A DNA stretch of 40,292 nt from an uncultured Oscillospiraceae bacterium (GTDB lineage Bacteria; Bacillota; Clostridia; Oscillospirales; Acutalibacteraceae), in NCBI GenBank assembly GCA_900554335.1, contig USGT01000010.1, forward strand, positions 1 to 40,292, in the 5' to 3' direction. Positions 30,217-39,073 of this stretch are shown piece by piece. Numbering within the stretch: position 1 is the first letter of the stretch; every line of letters starts with the position of its first letter. Both the position numbers and the translations under genes were made by a program. The notes beneath the pieces were generated by a model, which saw only the letters and a list, made by a program, of their open reading frames with translations, had not been told where the DNA came from and ran no database searches.

Positions 30217-31761
30217 TTGGAAATTATTAAAGATTATGCCGTTCAGATGCGTGGAATCACTAAGATTTTTGGGCATCACAAGGCACTTGACTCCGTTGAT
30301 TTAGACGTTAAAAAAGGCGAAACTCATGCTATTTTGGGCGAAAACGGAGCAGGCAAAAGCACGCTTATGAACATTCTTTATGGGCTTTACACAGCTGATG
30401 AAGGGCAAATATATTTAAACGGTGAGCAGGTTAATATTTTTAACCCTAACGATGCAATACATCATGGAATTGGAATGGTTCACCAGCATTTTATGCTAAT
30501 TGACAAATTTACCGTTATGCAAAATATAATCCTTGGGAATGAAACGACTAATAAATTCGGCATCATTAACACAAGGGAAGCAAAGAAAAAGGTTAAAGAA
30601 ATCATCGAAAGATACGGAATGAAGGTTGACCTTAAAAGAAAAATCAGGAATATTTCCGTTGGAATGCAGCAAAAAGTTGAAATTTTGAAAGCTCTTTACA
30701 GAGGCGCCGAAATTCTGATTCTTGATGAGCCAACCGCTGTTTTGACTCCTTATGAAGTCGACGAGCTCTTGGAAATAATCGAAAACCTTAAAAAAGACGG
30801 TAAAACGATAATTATAATCACTCACAAATTAAAAGAAATTAAAAAATCTTCGAAAGATTGCACTATAATTCGCAAGGGCAAGTTCGTTGGCAGGGTTAAC
30901 GTTAATGAAGAAAGCGAGCAAAGCCTTGCCGAAAAAATGGTTGGAAGAAAAGTTAAGCTTTCAGTCGATAAAAAGCCGGCAAACCCTGGCAAAACTGTTT
31001 TTGAAATTAAAGACCTTTGCGTGAAGTGCGAAAGAGGCCTCGAAGCGGTTAAGTCGCTTAATATGTCTCTTAAAAGAGGCGAAATTTACGGCCTTGCTGG
31101 AATTGAAGGCAACGGCCAACAAGAACTTTTGGAAGCTATTATTAGCAAAAGGCGTTGCGAATCCGGCAAAATTTTGATAAACGGGAAAGAAATTCAAAAC
31201 ACCAGCATAAGAAATGTTCTTGACAGCAAAATTTCAATAATTCATGAAGACCGCCATAGAGACGGCATTGTTCTTTCGATGTCCGTGGCTGATAACGCTA
31301 TTTTGGAAAAATACAGAAATGAGCCATTTTGCAAAAGGGGCTTCCTTGACTATGAAGCCAGGGATAAATTTGCGGATGAGCTTATTAAAAACTATGATGT
31401 TCGCCCGGAAGGCTGCAAAAACACTAAGATTAGGAATCTTTCAGGCGGCAACCAGCAAAAATTGGTTATTGGAAGAGAAATTTCAAACGACCCTGATTTG
31501 CTAATCGCTGTTCAGCCTACTCGCGGGCTTGACGTTGGAGCGATTGAATACGTTCATAAAATTCTTGTGAATTTGAGAGATCAAGGCAAGGCAATTTTGC
31601 TTATTTCTTTGGAACTTGATGAAATTCTCGATGTTTCCGACAGAATTGCGGTTATTTATGACGGCTCGATTGCGGGCGAATTCAGCCAAGAGGAAGCAAA
31701 TGAGCGAAACGTCGGTCTTTTGATGGCAGGGGGTAAAAACAATGATAGAAAAGATAGCTAA
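30217..31761 (+). CDS. nupO: Nucleoside ABC transporter ATP-binding protein (two NBDs)
   Basis: Energises the nucleoside transporter. Two ABC domains are fused. The first has Walker A GENGAGKST (~43-51), signature SVGMQQKVEIL and Walker B LILDEPTAVLT. The second has the degenerate Walker A GIEGNGQQEL, signature LSGGNQQKLVIGREI and the QPTRGLD form of Walker B, as usual in the sugar/nucleoside (YufO, RbsA-like) group. The start is TTG at 30217 with AGGAGGA six bases upstream, giving 514 residues. Its last 20 bases overlap the first permease gene, a sign of coupled translation. Confidence 0.94.
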   Translation: MEIIKDYAVQMRGITKIFGHHKALDSVDLDVKKGETHAILGENGAGKSTLMNILYGLYTADEGQIYLNGEQVNIFNPNDAIHHGIGMVHQHFMLIDKFTVMQNIILGNETTNKFGIINTREAKKKVKEIIERYGMKVDLKRKIRNISVGMQQKVEILKALYRGAEILILDEPTAVLTPYEVDELLEIIENLKKDGKTIIIITHKLKEIKKSSKDCTIIRKGKFVGRVNVNEESEQSLAEKMVGRKVKLSVDKKPANPGKTVFEIKDLCVKCERGLEAVKSLNMSLKRGEIYGLAGIEGNGQQELLEAIISKRRCESGKILINGKEIQNTSIRNVLDSKISIIHEDRHRDGIVLSMSVADNAILEKYRNEPFCKRGFLDYEARDKFADELIKNYDVRPEGCKNTKIRNLSGGNQQKLVIGREISNDPDLLIAVQPTRGLDVGAIEYVHKILVNLRDQGKAILLISLELDEILDVSDRIAVIYDGSIAGEFSQEEANERNVGLLMAGGKNNDRKDS

Positions 31762-32875
31762 ATTTTTCAAAACTCCTTTTGTTTGCACTGCGCTAGCGGT
31801 GGTTTTGGGGTTTATGGTTGCTTGCGGGATACTTCTTGTAACGGGTTACAGCGCGAGCCAATCTTTGGCTATTATGATAAATTCAATTTTTTCAAGGCCG
31901 AAATTTATTGTTAATGTTATTCTCAAAAGCACGCCGATTATCCTCACCGCTTTGAGCGTTACCTTTGCTTTTAAAACGGGACTTTTTAACATTGGCGCAG
32001 AAGGTCAGTACATAGCAGCAACGATTGCTTCAACCATCGTTGGAATAACTTTTAACTTCCACCCTGTAATTCAAATTCCGCTTGTTATTTTTTCAGGCAT
32101 GCTCGCAGGGGCTATTTTTGGAGGAATCGTTGGATTTTTAAAGTCAAAGTTCGGCATCAATGAGGTTCTAACGAGCATAATGCTTAACTGGATTGCTTTT
32201 TACCTTTGCAATTATGTTGTTACTTTGGAGGCTTTCCACAAGCCTGAAAGTGACGGAACTTTCCCTATAAATCCTTCGGGGTTCACTCTTTTTCTTAACG
32301 ACTGGAAATTTTCAGACGCAGGAAGAGAATTCTTGAGAAGTAATCCGTTTTTAAACGACGTTATTTTGAAAACAGATTTTAATTTAAATTTCTTGATAGC
32401 GGTTTTGATGGCGGTTTTAACTTGGGCTATTCTTTACAAAACTAAAAAAGGCTATGAATTTAGAGTCGCTGGAATTAGCCCGGATGCTGCTGAAAATGCG
32501 GGAATTAATGTTCAAAGAAACATTCTTTACACGATGATGATCGCCGGAGCGCTTTCCGGCCTTGCAGGAGCTCTTTCAATCACAGGAACTTCAATTCACG
32601 AAATTCAAACTTTAGCCGTTTTTGAAAACTACGGGTTTAACGGACTTTCAGTTGCTTTGATTGCAGGCAGTTCGCCGATTGGATGCATTTTTTCAGGATT
32701 GATGTTCAGCGGGCTTATTTACTCAGGGCAGTCACTCCAGTTTAAAATCGGTGTTCCTTCTGAAATCGTTAACATTATGATAGGAATCATAGTATTTTTC
32801 GTGGCTCTTGTTAGAATCATTCCTTCATTTATTAATAAATTCTTGGAAAAGAGGGAAAAACTCAATGCTAAGTAA
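31742..32875 (+). CDS. nupP: Nucleoside ABC transporter permease, long subunit
   Basis: Integral membrane permease of the BPD_transp_2 (branched-chain/ribose/nucleoside) family, 377 residues with about nine or ten hydrophobic segments. Family motifs include FNIGAEGQYIAATIA (~86), the cytoplasmic coupling region ISPDAAENAGIN (~248), and GALSGLAGAL with YGFNGLSVALIAG. It pairs with the shorter permease downstream and is driven by the overlapping ATPase. The start ATG is preceded by GGGGG within the ATPase gene. Confidence 0.93.
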   Translation: MIEKIAKFFKTPFVCTALAVVLGFMVACGILLVTGYSASQSLAIMINSIFSRPKFIVNVILKSTPIILTALSVTFAFKTGLFNIGAEGQYIAATIASTIVGITFNFHPVIQIPLVIFSGMLAGAIFGGIVGFLKSKFGINEVLTSIMLNWIAFYLCNYVVTLEAFHKPESDGTFPINPSGFTLFLNDWKFSDAGREFLRSNPFLNDVILKTDFNLNFLIAVLMAVLTWAILYKTKKGYEFRVAGISPDAAENAGINVQRNILYTMMIAGALSGLAGALSITGTSIHEIQTLAVFENYGFNGLSVALIAGSSPIGCIFSGLMFSGLIYSGQSLQFKIGVPSEIVNIMIGIIVFFVALVRIIPSFINKFLEKREKLNAK

Positions 32876-33788
32876 CATTTTAATTGCAATTTCCATAACG
32901 CTTATGTATTCCACACCGCTTGCACTCGCAGCGATGGGCGGCGTAATTTCCGAGCGCTCAGGCGTTGTAAACATTGGAATTGAAGGAATGATGAGCATTG
33001 GTGCGCTTGCCGGTGCAGCCGTTGGATATTTTTCCGGCAACCCTTGGCTTGGGCTTCTTTTCGCAGGAATTGCGGGCGGCTTAATGTCGCTTTTTCATGC
33101 AGTTGCTTCAATTACTTTCCGGGCGGACCAAACCGTTTCCGGAATTGCGCTTAACTTGATTGGCCCGGGCCTTGCGCTTTATTTGTCAAGGCACTTTTTC
33201 GGCGGTGCAACTTTGACTTTGCCTGTTCCGAAGAAGCTTCCTAAAATTTTTGATTCCCAGCATTTGCAAGGAACTGCATTTAGCAACTTCAACCTTGATG
33301 TAACCGTCATTTTGGCTGCGATTGTTGTTACTTTGACTTGGTTTTTGCTTTACAAAACCAAATGGGGTCTTAGGATCAGGGCAATGGGCGAACACCCTCA
33401 AGCGGTTGACACCCTTGGCGTTTCAGTGTACAAAACGAGATATTTTTGTGTTATTCTTTCAGGAATTTTAGCGGGTCTTGGCGGAGGAACCATGACTTTA
33501 GCGATAATTTCTCAGTTTACTCCAACGGCAATAAGCGGCCAAGGATTCATAGCTCTTGCGGCTGTTATCTTCGGCAAATGGCGCCCGTTCGGTGCTTATG
33601 CTGCCTGCTTGCTTTTTGGTTTTTCGCAGGCGTTGGTTGTTATGCTCGGTGGGGGAAACCTCAGCGTTCCTTCAACTCTTCTTGCGATGATTCCTTATGT
33701 TCTAACGATAGTCATGCTCATTTTGTTCGTTGGTCGCTCTTCTGCTCCAAAGGCGTCGGGTGTTCCTTACGAAAAAGGTGCAAGATAA
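32865..33788 (+). CDS. nupQ: Nucleoside ABC transporter permease, short subunit
   Basis: Second permease of the same family, 307 residues. Motifs are VVNIGIEGMMSIGALAGA (~33), MGEHPQAVDTLGVSV (coupling region) and GQGFIALAAVIFGKWRP. A frame runs further upstream to 32808, but ATG at 32865 follows GAGGGA and matches the family N-terminus, so it overlaps the preceding gene by 11 bases. Together with the genes at 29121, 30217 and 31742 it makes a complete importer. Confidence 0.93.
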   Translation: MLSNILIAISITLMYSTPLALAAMGGVISERSGVVNIGIEGMMSIGALAGAAVGYFSGNPWLGLLFAGIAGGLMSLFHAVASITFRADQTVSGIALNLIGPGLALYLSRHFFGGATLTLPVPKKLPKIFDSQHLQGTAFSNFNLDVTVILAAIVVTLTWFLLYKTKWGLRIRAMGEHPQAVDTLGVSVYKTRYFCVILSGILAGLGGGTMTLAIISQFTPTAISGQGFIALAAVIFGKWRPFGAYAACLLFGFSQALVVMLGGGNLSVPSTLLAMIPYVLTIVMLILFVGRSSAPKASGVPYEKGAR

Positions 33789-33803
33789 ATAGGAGATTTT
33801 TTG

Positions 33804-34472
33804 ATGGATACAAATTTAATATTATCTAAGGTTGACCATACTCTTTTAGCTCCCGCAGCGATTTTTGATGACATTAAACTTCTTTGCGACGATGCTATAA
33901 AATACAAAGTTGCCAGCGTTTGCATAGCGCCGGCTTTTGTTAAGCAGGCTAAAAATTACGTTGGAAATAAAATGAAAATTTGCACTGTGATTGGCTTCCC
34001 GAATGGTTACATGACCACTGAAACTAAGGTTTTCGAAACTGGGGACGCAATAAAAAACGGCGCTGATGAAATCGACATGGTTATTAACATCGGCAAGCTG
34101 AAAGAAAAAAATTACAGCTACGTTGAAAATGAAATTGCTGCTGTTAAAAAGGCTTGTGAGGGCAAAACTTTGAAGGTTATCATTGAAACTTGCCTTCTTA
34201 CAACTGAAGAAAAAATCAAAATGTGCGAAATTGTTTCGCGCGCTGGCGCTGATTTCATTAAAACTTCGACCGGTTTTTCATCCGCAGGCGCAAAGCCTGA
34301 AGACATAGTTCTTTTTAAAAAGCATGTTGACAAAAATGTTAAAATTAAAGCTGCGGGCGGAATTTCGAGCCTTGAAGATGCGTGGGAGTTTATGAATCTT
34401 GGCGCTGACAGGCTTGGAACCAGCAGAATCGTTAAAATTTTAAAAAATCAAAGCAAAGAGGGGCAAAATTAA
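33804..34472 (+). CDS. deoC: Deoxyribose-phosphate aldolase
   Basis: Cleaves 2-deoxyribose-5-phosphate to glyceraldehyde-3-phosphate and acetaldehyde, ending deoxynucleoside catabolism. The Schiff-base lysine is K153 in FIKTSTGFSSAGA, the second catalytic lysine is K182 in KIKAAGG, and the conserved Asp is in DEIDMVINIG. Its 222 residues fit the short DeoC class. ATG at 33804 is preferred over the in-frame TTG just before it because AGGAGA lies seven bases upstream. The gene starts 15 bases after the permease and abuts pdp. Confidence 0.96.
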   Translation: MDTNLILSKVDHTLLAPAAIFDDIKLLCDDAIKYKVASVCIAPAFVKQAKNYVGNKMKICTVIGFPNGYMTTETKVFETGDAIKNGADEIDMVINIGKLKEKNYSYVENEIAAVKKACEGKTLKVIIETCLLTTEEKIKMCEIVSRAGADFIKTSTGFSSAGAKPEDIVLFKKHVDKNVKIKAAGGISSLEDAWEFMNLGADRLGTSRIVKILKNQSKEGQN

Positions 34473-35795
34473 GTGAGAGCTTACGATATAATCGAAAAGA
34501 AAAGAAACGGCGATGAGCTTAGTTTTGAAGAAATAAATTATTTGATAAACGGCTATGTTCAGGGCGAAATCCCGGATTATCAAATGTCTGCTTTTTTGAT
34601 GGCTGTTTATTTTAAAGGAATGACCGACAAAGAATCCGAGTCTTTAACGAAATGCATGTTAAATTCAGGCGAAACTGCGGACCTTTCAGGTATATTTGGC
34701 ATGAAAGTTGACAAACATAGTACCGGAGGGGTAGGCGACAAGACCACCCTTATCATTGCGCCGATTGTTGCTGCATGCGGTGCAAAAGTTGCTAAAATGT
34801 CGGGCCGTGGTCTTGGCCACACAGGCGGAACAATCGACAAGCTTGAATCGATTAAAGGTTTTAAAACTGCGCTTGATAGAGAGAAATTCTTCGAGATAGT
34901 TAACAAAGTTGGCTGCTCGGTTATAAGCCAAACAGGCAATTTGGTCCCGGCGGATAAAAAAATTTACGCTCTTAGGGATGTTACTGCAACGGTTGAAAGC
35001 ATCCCGCTTATTGCTTCGAGCATCATGAGCAAAAAGCTCGCTTCGGGCGCTGATTGCATTCTTTTGGACGTTAAAGTCGGCGATGGCGCTTTCATGAAAA
35101 ACACTGAAAATGCCGTGAAACTTTCAAAACTTATGGTTAGCATTGGCGTGAAGTTCGGCAAAAAAATCGCTGCTGTAGTAACGAGCATGCACGAACCGCT
35201 TGGAAATGCCATTGGAAACCACGTTGAAGTTTGGGAAGCTTGCGAGATTTTGAGCGGCAGAGGCCCCGAAGATTTAAAAGAACTTTCGATTTACCTTTCT
35301 GCGCAAATGCTTAATCTTTGCGGGGTTGGCAGTTTTGAAGAGTGCAAAAAGATGGCTGAAAAATCCATTGAAAACGGCACTGCGCTTGAAAAATTCAAAG
35401 AAATGGTTAAAGCTCAAGGCGCAACAGAGGAGCTCCCTGTGAGCGAAGTTTACCCGAGCAAATCTAAAGTTGTTTATGAGTGCAAAGCCGAGAAAGACGG
35501 CTTCGTGACTGAAATAAAGGCTTCCAATTTGGGCAAAGCCGCGATGATTCTTGGCGCTGGGCGCGAAACCAAGGAAGCAAGCATTGATTATTTCGCAGGA
35601 ATGATTCTTAACAAAAAAGTTGGAAGCGAAGTTAAAAAAGGCGAAATTTTGGCCACTTTTTATTCATCTTCGGAAGAAAAATGCAAGCAAGCCGAAAAAA
35701 TTGCGCTTGATGCGATTAAAATTTCTAAAGAAAAAGGCCATAAAATGCCACTAATTCAGGCTGAAATCAAGGCAGAAGACGTTATTCATAATTAA
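34473..35795 (+). CDS. pdp: Pyrimidine-nucleoside phosphorylase
   Basis: Phosphorolyses uridine, thymidine and deoxyuridine to a base and (deoxy)ribose-1-phosphate. Class II nucleoside phosphorylase motifs are clear: a helical N-terminal domain, the phosphate-binding loop DKHSTGGVGDKTTL (~80), KMSGRGLGHTGGTIDKLES (~108-126), and a C-terminal all-beta domain. The 440 residues match Firmicute Pdp. Its GTG start begins at the first base after the deoC stop, with AGAGGGG nine bases upstream. With DeoD it covers both purine and pyrimidine nucleosides. No cytidine deaminase gene is present in the cluster, although clusters of this kind often have one. Confidence 0.95.
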   Translation: MRAYDIIEKKRNGDELSFEEINYLINGYVQGEIPDYQMSAFLMAVYFKGMTDKESESLTKCMLNSGETADLSGIFGMKVDKHSTGGVGDKTTLIIAPIVAACGAKVAKMSGRGLGHTGGTIDKLESIKGFKTALDREKFFEIVNKVGCSVISQTGNLVPADKKIYALRDVTATVESIPLIASSIMSKKLASGADCILLDVKVGDGAFMKNTENAVKLSKLMVSIGVKFGKKIAAVVTSMHEPLGNAIGNHVEVWEACEILSGRGPEDLKELSIYLSAQMLNLCGVGSFEECKKMAEKSIENGTALEKFKEMVKAQGATEELPVSEVYPSKSKVVYECKAEKDGFVTEIKASNLGKAAMILGAGRETKEASIDYFAGMILNKKVGSEVKKGEILATFYSSSEEKCKQAEKIALDAIKISKEKGHKMPLIQAEIKAEDVIHN

Positions 35796-35811
35796 TGAAA
35801 GGATGCTAAAA

Positions 35812-37800
35812 TTGACGTTAGAAGAGGCAAAAAAGTTAGCTAAAGAGTATAGAAAAGAGATAGAATATCACAACAAAAAGTATTACGAAGAAGATGCCCC
35901 GGAAATAGACGATTATGAATACGATATGCTTCTTAGGAAACTCGAACTTTTGGAGGGGGAGTTTCCTGAACTTTCTTTGGGGGTGAGTTCCCCGACTAAA
36001 GAAGTTGGCGGCAAGGCTTCCGAGAAATTTTCGCCTGTGAATCATGAAGTTAAAATGGAAAGTCTTCATGACTCATTTTCGAAAGATGAAATAATTGCTT
36101 TTGACAGCAGAGTAAAAAACACGATTGATAACCCTTCGTACGTTGTGGAGCCCAAGATTGACGGGCTTTCGGTTGCGGTTGAATATAAAAATGGTGAATT
36201 TTTCAGGGCTTCGACTCGTGGCAATGGTTTAGTTGGCGAGGATATAACCGAAAATGTGATGACCATTGCAAATTTGCCTAAGACTTTGAGCGAAAAACTG
36301 CCTTTTTTGGAAGTTAGAGGGGAAGTTTACATTTCAAAAGAGAATTTTTTGAAGTTAGTTAAATCGCAAGAAGCCGCTGGACTTAAAGCTTTTAAAAATC
36401 CAAGGAACGCCGCAGCCGGCTCGCTTAGGCAGAAAGACAACAAAGTTGCTGCTTCGAGAAATTTGGAAATAATAGTTTTTAATGTTCAAAAAATTGAAGG
36501 CAAAGCATTAGAAAGCCACAAGGAATCGCTTGATTTTTTGAAAAGTCTTTCATTTCCTGTTCCGCCTTTTTACAATCGTTACACTGCCATAAACGAGGTT
36601 TTAAACGAGATTGACAGAATTGGCGAGGCGAGGAATTCTTTGCCTTTTGCAACTGACGGCGCAGTGGTTAAGCTTGATTCCTTGAAAGGAAGAAAAGTTT
36701 TGGGCAGCACTTCGAAATTCCCAAGATGGGCAGAGGCTTATAAATATCCTCCTGAAGAGCGTGAAACTGAGCTTCTTGACATTGAAATCAACGTTGGAAG
36801 GACCGGCGTGCTTACTCCAACGGGAATTTTAAAGCCTGTTTTTCTTTCGGGCACAACGGTTAGCAGGGTTGCGCTTCATAACGAAGACCTCATCAAAGAA
36901 AAAAACATCAAAATAGGCGATACCGTGCTAGTTAGAAAAGCCGGTGAAATAATTCCTGAGATTGTTAGGGTTGTTCGAGATGGTGAAGGCGCGAAAGAGT
37001 TTCAGTTCCCGAAGAAATGCCCTTCTTGCGGATCAGACGTTGTTAAAGAAGAAGGCGAGGTTGCTCTTCGCTGCATTAGTTCCGATTGCCCAGGCCAGCT
37101 GGTTAGAAATGTTATTCATTTTGCGTCGCGCGCTGCGATGGATATTGACGGCCTTGGTGAAACTTTGGTTTTAAAGCTTATAAATTCCGGCCTTGTGAAA
37201 TCCGCGGCTGACCTTTATAAACTTGAAAAAGATGACCTTCTTCAGATTGAAAGAATGGGCGAAAAATCTTCTGAAAATATTGTTAAAGCAATTGAAAATT
37301 CAAAAATTAAGCCTCTTGATAAATTTTTATTTGCGCTTGGAATTCCTCACGTTGGCGAAAAAGCTTCAAGGCTTATAACTCAAAAGTTTGGAAGCATTGA
37401 AAAAATAATTGAAGCTGATGAAACAGAAATTGCCGAAATTGACGGAATAGGGGAAATAATTGCAAGCAGTTTGAAAAAATATTTCCAAGTTCCCGATAAT
37501 ATCAAATTGATTGAAGAATTTAAAAATTATGGCCTTGAAATGCCGGCTGAAACAATTGTTAAAGGCGATAAATTTGCAGGCAAAACGTTTGTGTTAACTG
37601 GCACGCTTGAAAATTACAGCAGAAACGAAGCAAAAGAAATAATTGAAAGTTTTGGCGGGAAAGTTTCTTCTAGTGTTTCGAAAAAGACTTCTTTTGTTCT
37701 TGCAGGTGAAGAAGCTGGAAGCAAGCTTGAAAAAGCTGTAAATCTCGGGGTAAAAATCATTAATGAAAAAGAATTTTTGGATCTTATAAACGAAAAGTAG
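35812..37800 (+). CDS. ligA: NAD-dependent DNA ligase
   Basis: Seals nicks in replication and repair using NAD+. Domains are visible in order: Ia NMN-binding (YYEEDAPEIDDYEYD), the adenylation domain with active-site lysine in EPKIDGLSVAVEY (K115), an OB fold (ALHNEDLIKEKNIKIGD), a four-Cys zinc finger (CPSCGSD and CISSDCPG), helix-hairpin-helix repeats (KFLFALGIPHVGEKAS), and a C-terminal BRCT domain (~590-662, with FVLTGTLENYSRNEAKEII). An ATG lies at 35803, but GAAAGG abuts it; the same site is nine bases before TTG at 35812, which is preferred, giving 662 residues. It follows pdp closely, so it is probably read with the salvage genes. The stop codon lies inside the terminator stem. Confidence 0.96.
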   Translation: MTLEEAKKLAKEYRKEIEYHNKKYYEEDAPEIDDYEYDMLLRKLELLEGEFPELSLGVSSPTKEVGGKASEKFSPVNHEVKMESLHDSFSKDEIIAFDSRVKNTIDNPSYVVEPKIDGLSVAVEYKNGEFFRASTRGNGLVGEDITENVMTIANLPKTLSEKLPFLEVRGEVYISKENFLKLVKSQEAAGLKAFKNPRNAAAGSLRQKDNKVAASRNLEIIVFNVQKIEGKALESHKESLDFLKSLSFPVPPFYNRYTAINEVLNEIDRIGEARNSLPFATDGAVVKLDSLKGRKVLGSTSKFPRWAEAYKYPPEERETELLDIEINVGRTGVLTPTGILKPVFLSGTTVSRVALHNEDLIKEKNIKIGDTVLVRKAGEIIPEIVRVVRDGEGAKEFQFPKKCPSCGSDVVKEEGEVALRCISSDCPGQLVRNVIHFASRAAMDIDGLGETLVLKLINSGLVKSAADLYKLEKDDLLQIERMGEKSSENIVKAIENSKIKPLDKFLFALGIPHVGEKASRLITQKFGSIEKIIEADETEIAEIDGIGEIIASSLKKYFQVPDNIKLIEEFKNYGLEMPAETIVKGDKFAGKTFVLTGTLENYSRNEAKEIIESFGGKVSSSVSKKTSFVLAGEEAGSKLEKAVNLGVKIINEKEFLDLINEK

Positions 37801-37835
37801 TCTCACTAAAAATGAGGCTACTTATTTTTATTTTA
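37797..37835 (+). terminator. Bidirectional terminator between ligA and the convergent gene
   Basis: GTAGTCTCA (37797-37805) pairs with TGAGGCTAC (37813-37821), one G-T pair, over a 7-base loop, followed by TTATTTTTATTTTA. On the minus strand the same stem is followed by TTTTCG, so it may also serve the secreted-protein genes arriving from the right. Confidence 0.85.
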
Positions 37836-39030
37836 GATCAGGTAAATCTACTCCTGTGTATATTTTGAATTCTTGTTTAAATTTTTGATTTAAATCTTCT
37901 ATTTTATTTAAATCAGATAAACTAAAATATGCTTTATCTTCGCAGTATTCCCGCATGATATCATATGCTATATTGTGAAATCTTTGCCCTAAATTAAAAA
38001 TATCAATCTCATTGAGGACTATGCTGCCGCAAATAGTGACTTTTATAGGCATGTTGCAGTTCATAGCCATAGTTTCTATTTTGAGTTTTTCAGGCGGAAA
38101 TATAGTGTTAACTAATTTTATTAAATATGTTATATATTTAGGGTGTATGCCGTTTTTTTGATAAGTTGATGTATCGTTAATTTTGCGTAAATTAAAGGCA
38201 TCTATGAATTCAAAAGAGTAGTTGAGGCTTTTGCCGTAATGCGATATTGTTATTTCTGCGCCTGCCAGGCTAAGCATGCTTACAAAAAATGATTTGATAT
38301 AGCAAAGTTCTAAGCGAGAAGATTCTTCAGGGCATTTTTTTATGTAGCTTACATGGTTAAAATTTTGAACGGGTTCCAGCTTCTTTGTGGAGCTAGAAGG
38401 GAACGTATAAAAGTTAAGTGCATTTTCAGTAGCGGGAGGGCTTGTATATAAAATATCATTAAAAATATTTGCAACCTCTTGCATGAATGAGGGATCTTGA
38501 GTTAGGTTGATGAAGATTCTTTCTATGTTTGATCTATATGAAATTTTTTTCTTTTCACAAATTAATTCTAAAATTTTTTCGCCTATGTCTTGAATGACTT
38601 TTTGCGTTAGATAATAGTTATTAATTTTTACGCAAGACGTTAAAATGCCATTAGTATGCGTGTCGTATTCAAAATCTATAATATCTTTTTTATGGATGAG
38701 GAAGTACAAAAAAGCGTTTATTTGAGCTGAATGGTCTAGGCAATTTTTAACTTCAATATTTGTGCTATCAATTCTGATTACTGTGAAGTTGGATGATTCT
38801 GTTTTCGCACCTGGGTAAAGTTTTATGTAAACATTGGAACCGGTTGTGCAAAGAAGGCCAACGAGAAAAGCTTTTTGAATAGAAATTCTTTTCAGGTAAG
38901 AATAAGAAGTTGATTTGCACTCTGTTTTTGGAGGCCTGGGCGGCGCAATTTTAAGGGTTCCGGAAGCGTTAGCTACCGACGAAAAGAGGCAAGCAAAAGC
39001 CAGGAAAATTGAAAGTGTTTTTTTAATCAT
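37828..39030 (-). CDS. Secreted protein of an unrecognised duplicated family (copy A)
   Basis: A 400-residue protein with a Sec signal peptide (MIKKTLSIFLAFACLFSSVANA, cut near residue 22). It is a paralogue of the adjacent gene at 39074: both share the signal peptide, IQKAFLVGLL- and FPPEKLKIET-type blocks, NEIDIFNLGQRF and the last residues YTGVDLPDL. Within the protein the two halves resemble each other: KAFLVGLLCTTGSNVYI (~54) parallels KSFFVSMLSLAGAEITI (~243), and INNYYLTQKVIQDIGEKILE parallels CGSIVLNEIDIFNLGQRF. The ancestral unit is thus about 170-180 residues, duplicated inside the gene and again as a gene. AAGGAAG precedes the ATG. No catalytic motif, anchor or known domain is evident. 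Confidence 0.8.
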   Translation of the reverse strand: MIKKTLSIFLAFACLFSSVANASGTLKIAPPRPPKTECKSTSYSYLKRISIQKAFLVGLLCTTGSNVYIKLYPGAKTESSNFTVIRIDSTNIEVKNCLDHSAQINAFLYFLIHKKDIIDFEYDTHTNGILTSCVKINNYYLTQKVIQDIGEKILELICEKKKISYRSNIERIFINLTQDPSFMQEVANIFNDILYTSPPATENALNFYTFPSSSTKKLEPVQNFNHVSYIKKCPEESSRLELCYIKSFFVSMLSLAGAEITISHYGKSLNYSFEFIDAFNLRKINDTSTYQKNGIHPKYITYLIKLVNTIFPPEKLKIETMAMNCNMPIKVTICGSIVLNEIDIFNLGQRFHNIAYDIMREYCEDKAYFSLSDLNKIEDLNQKFKQEFKIYTGVDLPDLK

Positions 39031-39073
39031 AAAATTCTTCCTTTTTGTTAGTAATCAGTTTGACGGAGACTTA

